Made by a program: the position numbers and the translations under genes. A stretch of 64,000 bases of DNA from Gemmatimonadetes bacterium T265 (GTDB taxonomy: Bacteria; Gemmatimonadota; Gemmatimonadetes; Gemmatimonadales; Gemmatimonadaceae), in contig BPUI01000001.1 in assembly GCA_019973575.1 (NCBI GenBank), positions 496,001 through 560,000 of the forward strand, written 5' to 3'. Under the pieces are notes generated by a model. The model worked only from the letters and a program-made list of their open reading frames with translations, was not told the origin of the DNA and did not search any database. This document shows positions 60,176 to 64,000 of the stretch, piece after piece (the stretch's first letter is position 1; the number at the start of each line of letters is the position of its first letter).

Positions 60176-61009
60176 ATGACCGACCACATCGAAACCCTGG
60201 GCCGCCCGAAGTCGCTGCTCGAGCACCTCGAGTCGGCCGACCCCGAGATAGCCGAGCGCCTCGTCAGCCGTCGCGCCGCCGTCGCGGCCGGCGTCGGGCT
60301 GGCCTCCGCGCCCGTCATGCTCGCCGCGCTCGCGCGCGACGCGTTCGGCCAGGCCGCGCGCCTGCCGGCCGTCGTCATCTCGGTCCTCAACTTCGCGCTC
60401 ACGCTCGAGTACCTCGAGCGCGACTTCTACGTAACCGCCGTGGGCACGAGCGGCCTCATCCCGGCGAGCGACCAGCCCATCTTCAACCGGATCCGCGACC
60501 ACGAAGTCTCCCACGTGTCGGCGATCCTCGGGCTGCTCGGCACCTCCGCCCGGCCGAAGCCGACCTTCGACTTCACGGCCCACGGCGCGTTCCCGACCGT
60601 GTTCTCCGACTACGCGACGTTTCTCGCCGTGTCGCAGGCGTTCGAAGACACCGGCGTGCGCGCGTACAAGGGTCAGGCGCCGGCGCTCTTCCCGTACAAG
60701 TCGGCGCTCTCGTACGCGCTCCAGATCCACTCGGTCGAGGCGCGCCACGCGTCCGAAGTCCGCCGCCTCCGCGGCCAGCGCAAGGGCGACCCCGAGCAGG
60801 CGCCCAACAAGGGCTGGATCACCGAAGCCCAGACCGACATCCCCGGCACCCAGGCCACCTACGCCGGCGAGGACAACACGGTGGAGGGCGGCGTCGACCT
60901 CACCACGATCTCGACGGCCAGCCGCGACAACATCACCGAGGCGTTCGACGAGCCGCTGACGATGGCGCAGGTGCTGGCCATCGCCGGGAACTTCATCGCC
61001 GTGCCCTGA
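60176..61009 (+). CDS. Exported ferritin-like protein, copy B2
   Basis: From ATG 60176 the protein has 277 residues. It is a close paralogue of copy A2, including SARPKPTFDF, FEDTGVRAYKGQAPAL and the C-terminal NKGWIT...EAFDEPLTMAQV.AIAGNFIA. A Tat-like signal is visible (SRRAAVAAGVGLASAPVMLAALARDAFGQ, Arg32-Arg33). Diiron ligands are Glu78, Glu110-x-x-His113, Glu157 and Glu188-x-x-His191. It lies 11 bp after the copy B1 stop, the same spacing style as in block A. Confidence 0.87.
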   Translation: MTDHIETLGRPKSLLEHLESADPEIAERLVSRRAAVAAGVGLASAPVMLAALARDAFGQAARLPAVVISVLNFALTLEYLERDFYVTAVGTSGLIPASDQPIFNRIRDHEVSHVSAILGLLGTSARPKPTFDFTAHGAFPTVFSDYATFLAVSQAFEDTGVRAYKGQAPALFPYKSALSYALQIHSVEARHASEVRRLRGQRKGDPEQAPNKGWITEAQTDIPGTQATYAGEDNTVEGGVDLTTISTASRDNITEAFDEPLTMAQVLAIAGNFIAVP

Positions 61010-61039
61010 CCGGTCCGCGTCGGGGACCGGACGGCCGAC

Positions 61040-61069
61040 GGGGCCGGCGCTCGGTCGAGCGCCGGCCCC
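61040..61069. terminator. Terminator hairpin, block B, shared with the atp operon end
   Basis: Arms GGGGCCGGCGCTCG (61040-61053) and CGAGCGCCGGCCCC (61056-61069) pair perfectly around GT. It is the counterpart of the block A hairpin; the tail here is GC-rich, with no T-tract. It lies between the convergent ends of ferritin copy B2 (+) and atpH (-). Confidence 0.8.
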
Positions 61070-61094
61070 GCGCGCGCCATGCCTAACGCGCGGC

Positions 61095-61751
61095 CTACCG
61101 CGCCGCGACCTGCCGCATGAGCGAGCGCCGGAGCGTCGCGAGCCGCTTGCGCACCGAGCCGTCCATCACGGTGTCCCCCACCCGCACGACCACCCCGCCG
61201 AGGATCGCCGGGTCGACGCGCACGTGCGGCATCACCTGCTTGCCTAACACGCGCGACAGCGACGCGGCGAGCGCCGCGCGGTCCGCCTCGCTCGGCGCCG
61301 CGGCGAGCGTGACCTGCGCGTGCACCCGCCCCTCCGCCTCGTCGACCAGCGCCTGGTACTCGGCGACCACCTCGCCCAGCAGCCGCTGCCGCCCCTTCGT
61401 GACGAGCGTCTGGAAGAAGCGCACGAACAGCCGCGGGTAGCGGTCCTGGAAGGCGCGCGCGAGCATCGCCGTCTTGTGCTCCGCCGTGACGCGCGGCGAC
61501 TCGAGGTAGAGGCGCAGCCGCGGGTCGGCGTTCAGCGCGTCGACGATCTCCTGCGCCATCCGCCCCCACCCCGCGACGTCCCCCGCCCGCCGCGCGAGCG
61601 CGAGCAGCGTCTCGGCGTAGTTGCGCGACACCGTCTCGGCGCGCGCGGACGAGCCGAGGCGCGCCGGCGCCTGCGCGGCGCGCTCGTCGGCGCCCGCCGG
61701 GAGTGCCTGCGCGGACGACCCGCCGAACGGCGGCGCGGCCGGGCCGGTCAT
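61095..61751 (-). CDS. atpH: ATP synthase F1 subunit delta
   Basis: This 218-residue protein starts at ATG 61751, overlapping the atpF stop (ATGA). An Ala/Pro-rich leader of about 38 residues precedes the OSCP/delta domain: SRNYAETLLALARRAGDVAGW, FFQTLVTKGRQRLLGEVVAEYQALVDEAEGRVHAQVTLAAAP, and GGVVVRVGDTVMDGSVRKRLATLRRSL. It forms the peripheral stalk with subunit b. It is the last atp gene here: the next genes, on the other strand, are ferritin-like. Confidence 0.92.
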   Translation of the reverse strand: MTGPAAPPFGGSSAQALPAGADERAAQAPARLGSSARAETVSRNYAETLLALARRAGDVAGWGRMAQEIVDALNADPRLRLYLESPRVTAEHKTAMLARAFQDRYPRLFVRFFQTLVTKGRQRLLGEVVAEYQALVDEAEGRVHAQVTLAAAPSEADRAALAASLSRVLGKQVMPHVRVDPAILGGVVVRVGDTVMDGSVRKRLATLRRSLMRQVAAR

Positions 61752-62401
61752 CGCGCGCCGCCCTGCGCGCCCGCGGCGCCGTCCGCCGCCGCGAGCGAGG
61801 CCGGCGCGGGGATGGTGCCGAGGAAGTCTTCGACGAGCCGGCGGTTGCCCGCGTCGTCGAGGTTGCGGCCGATCACCTTCGTCGCCCCGGCGAGCGCGAG
61901 GTCGACTGCCTCGCGGCGGAGGTCCGCGATGGCGCGCAGACGGTCGGCGTCGATCTCGCGCCGCGCGCGGGCGAGCAGCTCTTCCTGCTGGACGCGCGTC
62001 TGCTCGAGCGCGTCGGCGCGCGTACGCTCCGCCGCCTGGTGCGCCTGCGCGAGCATCTGCTGCGCCTCCTGCCGCGACGCGTCGAGCGCGGCCTGGTGCT
62101 GCGCGAGCAGCTGCGCCGCGGCGTCGCGGTCGCGCTTCGCGCCGGCGATCGCCTCCTCGAGCGCGCGCTCGCGGGCCTCGACGGCGCCGAGGATCGTCGG
62201 GAACGCGAACCGGCCGAGGACGAAGAGCAGGAGGACGAAGACGATGAGCGTCCACACCATCAGCCCCGCGTGCGGCTCGAGCAGGTTCACCGAGCCACCC
62301 CCGCCGGCTCCTTCCTGCGCGAGCAACGGGCGGGTGTCAGCGGCGGCGAGCGCCAGGGCGGTCAGGGACCCGACGAGCGGGCGGCGGAAGAGCGTGCGCA
62401 T
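61748..62401 (-). CDS. atpF: ATP synthase F0 subunit b
   Basis: From ATG 62401 the protein has 217 residues. An N-terminal signal-like segment (SLTALALAAADTRPLLAQEG) precedes the usual membrane helix, about residues 47-66 (VWTLIVFVLLLFVLGRFAFP). The remainder is a long charged coiled coil (EARERALEEAIAGAKRDRDAAAQLLAQHQAALDASRQEA), then the delta-binding end. The extra N-terminal hydrophobic segment is unusual for b subunits and resembles those of some Bacteroidota and Gemmatimonadota. Confidence 0.9.
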   Translation of the reverse strand: MRTLFRRPLVGSLTALALAAADTRPLLAQEGAGGGGSVNLLEPHAGLMVWTLIVFVLLLFVLGRFAFPTILGAVEARERALEEAIAGAKRDRDAAAQLLAQHQAALDASRQEAQQMLAQAHQAAERTRADALEQTRVQQEELLARARREIDADRLRAIADLRREAVDLALAGATKVIGRNLDDAGNRRLVEDFLGTIPAPASLAAADGAAGAQGGAR

Positions 62402-62497
62402 CAGAGGGAGCACTCGGTGGTGGGGGCGCGCCGGCGGCCGGACGCCCGGCACGTGCGGGACGGAGCCCGAGGGGGCGCCCCGTCCCGCGCGACGAAC

Positions 62498-62773
62498 TCA
62501 GACCTTGCCCTGGAGCTGGAACGCGATGACCGCGCCGAAGAGCGCGACGCCCTCGATCAGGGCCGCGAGAATGATCGCGGCGGTCTGGATCTGACCGGCC
62601 GCCTCGGGCTGCCGGGCGATGCCCTCGACGGCGCGGCCGCCGATGTTGCCGACGCCGATGCCGGCGCCGAGTGCCGCGAGACCGGCGCCGATGCCGGCGC
62701 CGACGGCGATGAGACCGCGGTTGGAGTTGCCGGCCGTCTCGGCCGCCGCCTGGAGCAGGGGGAGAATCGTCAT
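62498..62773 (-). CDS. atpE: ATP synthase F0 subunit c
   Basis: This 91-residue hairpin protein has helix 1 (GLIAVGAGIGAGLAALGAGIGVGNIGG), the polar loop RAVEGIARQPEA and helix 2 (AAIILAALIEGVALFGAVIAFQL). The ion-binding Glu sits in ALIEGVALFG. Thr or Ser after that Glu, typical of sodium-type c subunits, is absent, so a proton-type ring is likelier. The spacing to atpF is about 96 bp and to atpB about 166 bp. Confidence 0.93.
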   Translation of the reverse strand: MTILPLLQAAAETAGNSNRGLIAVGAGIGAGLAALGAGIGVGNIGGRAVEGIARQPEAAGQIQTAAIILAALIEGVALFGAVIAFQLQGKV

Positions 62774-62939
62774 TGCTGGTAAGGGAAAACGGTGCGCTAC
62801 GTGTGACTCCGCGCCGCGCGCCTCGCGCCGTGCGCCGCCCGCCGGCGGGCCGTTAGGCCCAGCGGACTTCCCCGATCATCCGACCGGGTACCGGCCGCGC
62901 GCGGTGGAGCTCGCCGCACGCGGTACAACGTCCTACGCC

Positions 62940-63995
62940 CTAGTGGTGCGCCGTCCGGATCTGGCCAATGAACACGGCCGAGAGGAGCGCGAAAATGAAC
63001 GCCTGCAAGAAGGCGACGAACAGCTCGAGCACCATGATCGCCGTGGCCATGATCGCCGGGCCGACGCCGATCGCCAGGCTCTTGAAGACGAACACGAGCC
63101 CGATGAGCGCGAGCACGACGATGTGCCCCGCCGTCATGTTCGCGAACAGACGGATGGTGAGCGCGAACGGCTTGGTCAGCTTACCGAGGAATTCGATCGG
63201 GCTCATCAGCAGGAACATCGGGACCCGCATGTAGATCGGCAGGTCCTTGTTCCAGTAGAAGATCGTACTCAGATAACCAACGCCCTGGGCGCGGATGCCC
63301 GCGAGCTCGACCACGATGAACGTGATGATCGCGAGCGTCGCCGTGACCGAGATGTTTCCCGTCGCCGTCGAGCCGTAGGGGATCAGCCCGAGCAGGTTGG
63401 CAAAGAGGATGAAGAAGAACAGCGTGAGGATGAACGGCGCGAAGCGTTCGCCGTGCGGGCCGAGGTTGGGGACGGCCACCTCGTTGCGGAGGTAGAGCAC
63501 GATCGCCTCGACCGCGCTGGCGAACCCGCCCCCGCGGCGCTCGCCGCGCACCTGCCGGCTGCGCGCCTGGCCCGCGGGGATGAGCAGCGCGCAGCAGAGG
63601 ACGGCCGCGATGAGCATCATCACGACGTGCTTGGTCGGCGAGAGGTCGACCGCGACCCCGCCGATGTGGATCGGCGCCCAACGCGGCAGCTCGGCTTCGC
63701 ACACGAGGCCCGTCTTGAAGCACGGGTAGTCGATGCTGCGCGAATCCGTGATGTGCGGCGTGATGATGTCGACCGTCTGGGCTTCGCTGGCCGCGTGCCC
63801 TTGCGCCGCCACGTGTCCGACCGTGGTGGGCGTCTGCCCGCGCACTTCGGCGGAGGTCACGGCGGCACTCGTGCCCGCGGGCCCGGTCACGTGCGTGGTC
63901 TCGGGCACGGTCGGCGGCACGGCCGCTTGGGCCAGCGCGGGACGTCCCGCACCGGCGAGCGCCAGCGCAAGCGCGAAGGAGCCGAGCAGTCTCAT
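62940..63995 (-). CDS. atpB: ATP synthase F0 subunit a with long N-terminal extension
   Basis: This 351-residue protein starts at ATG 63995. A signal peptide (about 1-23, AGAGRPALAQA) is followed by a soluble stretch of about 100 residues with a Cys pair (DYPCFKTGLVC). The usual membrane domain begins near residue 122. The conserved region is FLGKLTKPFALTIRLFANMTAGHIVVLALIGLVF, with the essential Arg in TIRLFANM, and ELFVAFLQAFIFALLSAVFIG at the C-terminus. The extension, probably periplasmic, is longer than in E. coli. Confidence 0.92.
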   Translation of the reverse strand: MRLLGSFALALALAGAGRPALAQAAVPPTVPETTHVTGPAGTSAAVTSAEVRGQTPTTVGHVAAQGHAASEAQTVDIITPHITDSRSIDYPCFKTGLVCEAELPRWAPIHIGGVAVDLSPTKHVVMMLIAAVLCCALLIPAGQARSRQVRGERRGGGFASAVEAIVLYLRNEVAVPNLGPHGERFAPFILTLFFFILFANLLGLIPYGSTATGNISVTATLAIITFIVVELAGIRAQGVGYLSTIFYWNKDLPIYMRVPMFLLMSPIEFLGKLTKPFALTIRLFANMTAGHIVVLALIGLVFVFKSLAIGVGPAIMATAIMVLELFVAFLQAFIFALLSAVFIGQIRTAHH

Positions 63996-64000
63996 ACGTT

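Noticed and set aside
62498-62773. Sodium-type ATP synthase c ring
   Set aside because: The Glu is followed by Gly-Val-Ala, without the Thr/Ser ligand of sodium-binding rings.
1-64000. tRNA, rRNA, CRISPR, IS elements, prophage or integrase
   Set aside because: No cloverleaf-like segment, repeat-spacer array, transposase DDE pattern or integrase motif was found on reading both strands.

Overview
The window is 64 kb of very GC-rich bacterial chromosome. GTG starts are common, and many genes overlap by the four bases ATGA or GTGA. The gene mix suggests a Gemmatimonadota (Gemmatirosa/Gemmatimonas-like) genome: a TIGR02999-type ECF sigma factor coupled to a Ser/Thr kinase-TPR protein, many exported S9/M1/TolB/DUF3857 proteins, PEP-CTERM proteins, and an ETF system with a membrane Fe-S oxidoreductase. 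The organism assignment is inference. I see no rRNA, tRNA, CRISPR array, transposase or phage gene.

Layout. 1-11.2 kb: the 3'-truncated gene of an HdrD/EMO-like Fe-S membrane oxidoreductase (-), a DGPF (YCII) gene with an ECF42-type sigma factor (+), a TolB-like exported protein, a PQQ dehydrogenase with an inserted cytochrome c domain, an exported GH130-like protein, a small membrane protein and etfB-etfA (-). 11.2-21 kb: a DUF3142 lipoprotein overlapping a large exported protein (+), then glutaryl-CoA dehydrogenase-like, SprT-like, metallophosphoesterase and NAD-isocitrate dehydrogenase genes (-), and cstA (+). The Fe-S protein, ETF and acyl-CoA dehydrogenase together suggest an acyl-CoA to menaquinone electron route. 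21-24.3 kb: gene-poor, with a SnoaL/DUF4440-like exported protein and a decayed SDR/TetR pair. 24.3-30.4 kb: ECF sigma plus kinase-TPR (-), then three exported lipoprotein-type genes (+), the first an eroded RCC1/FIMAH gene.

30.4-37.1 kb is a compact minus-strand operon: a GT32 glycosyltransferase, a membrane-anchored double-thioredoxin protein, an 86-residue Tat-exported Cys-rich peptide with a twin CX3C motif, a GT2, a GT4-like, an FkbM methyltransferase and a second GT4. It is the best candidate in the window for an undescribed system, possibly glycosylation/methylation plus disulfide formation of an exported peptide. A cell-surface polysaccharide locus is the main alternative.

37.1-55.3 kb: a gene-free kilobase, then DUF1203, a DUF3857/transglutaminase protein, a GGDEF protein, an orphan YbdD/YjiX gene, an M20 peptidase, a sugar nucleotidyltransferase with a cupin, a PabC-like protein, an M1 peptidase, a NuiA-like lipoprotein, an S9 peptidase and the oxidative pentose-phosphate operon gnd-zwf-pgl. 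55.3-61.1 kb: a tandemly duplicated block, each copy holding a PEP-CTERM protein, two exported ferritin-like (Ferritin_2) proteins and a near-identical terminator; one ferritin copy has lost an iron ligand. 61.1-64 kb: atpB-atpE-atpF-atpH (-), with no atpA downstream.

Two genome-scale signals stand out. The 7-mer GTTAGGC/GCCTAAC is clearly over-represented and carries many of the rare TTA Leu codons. A 103-bp palindromic intergenic element occurs twice at about 92% identity.
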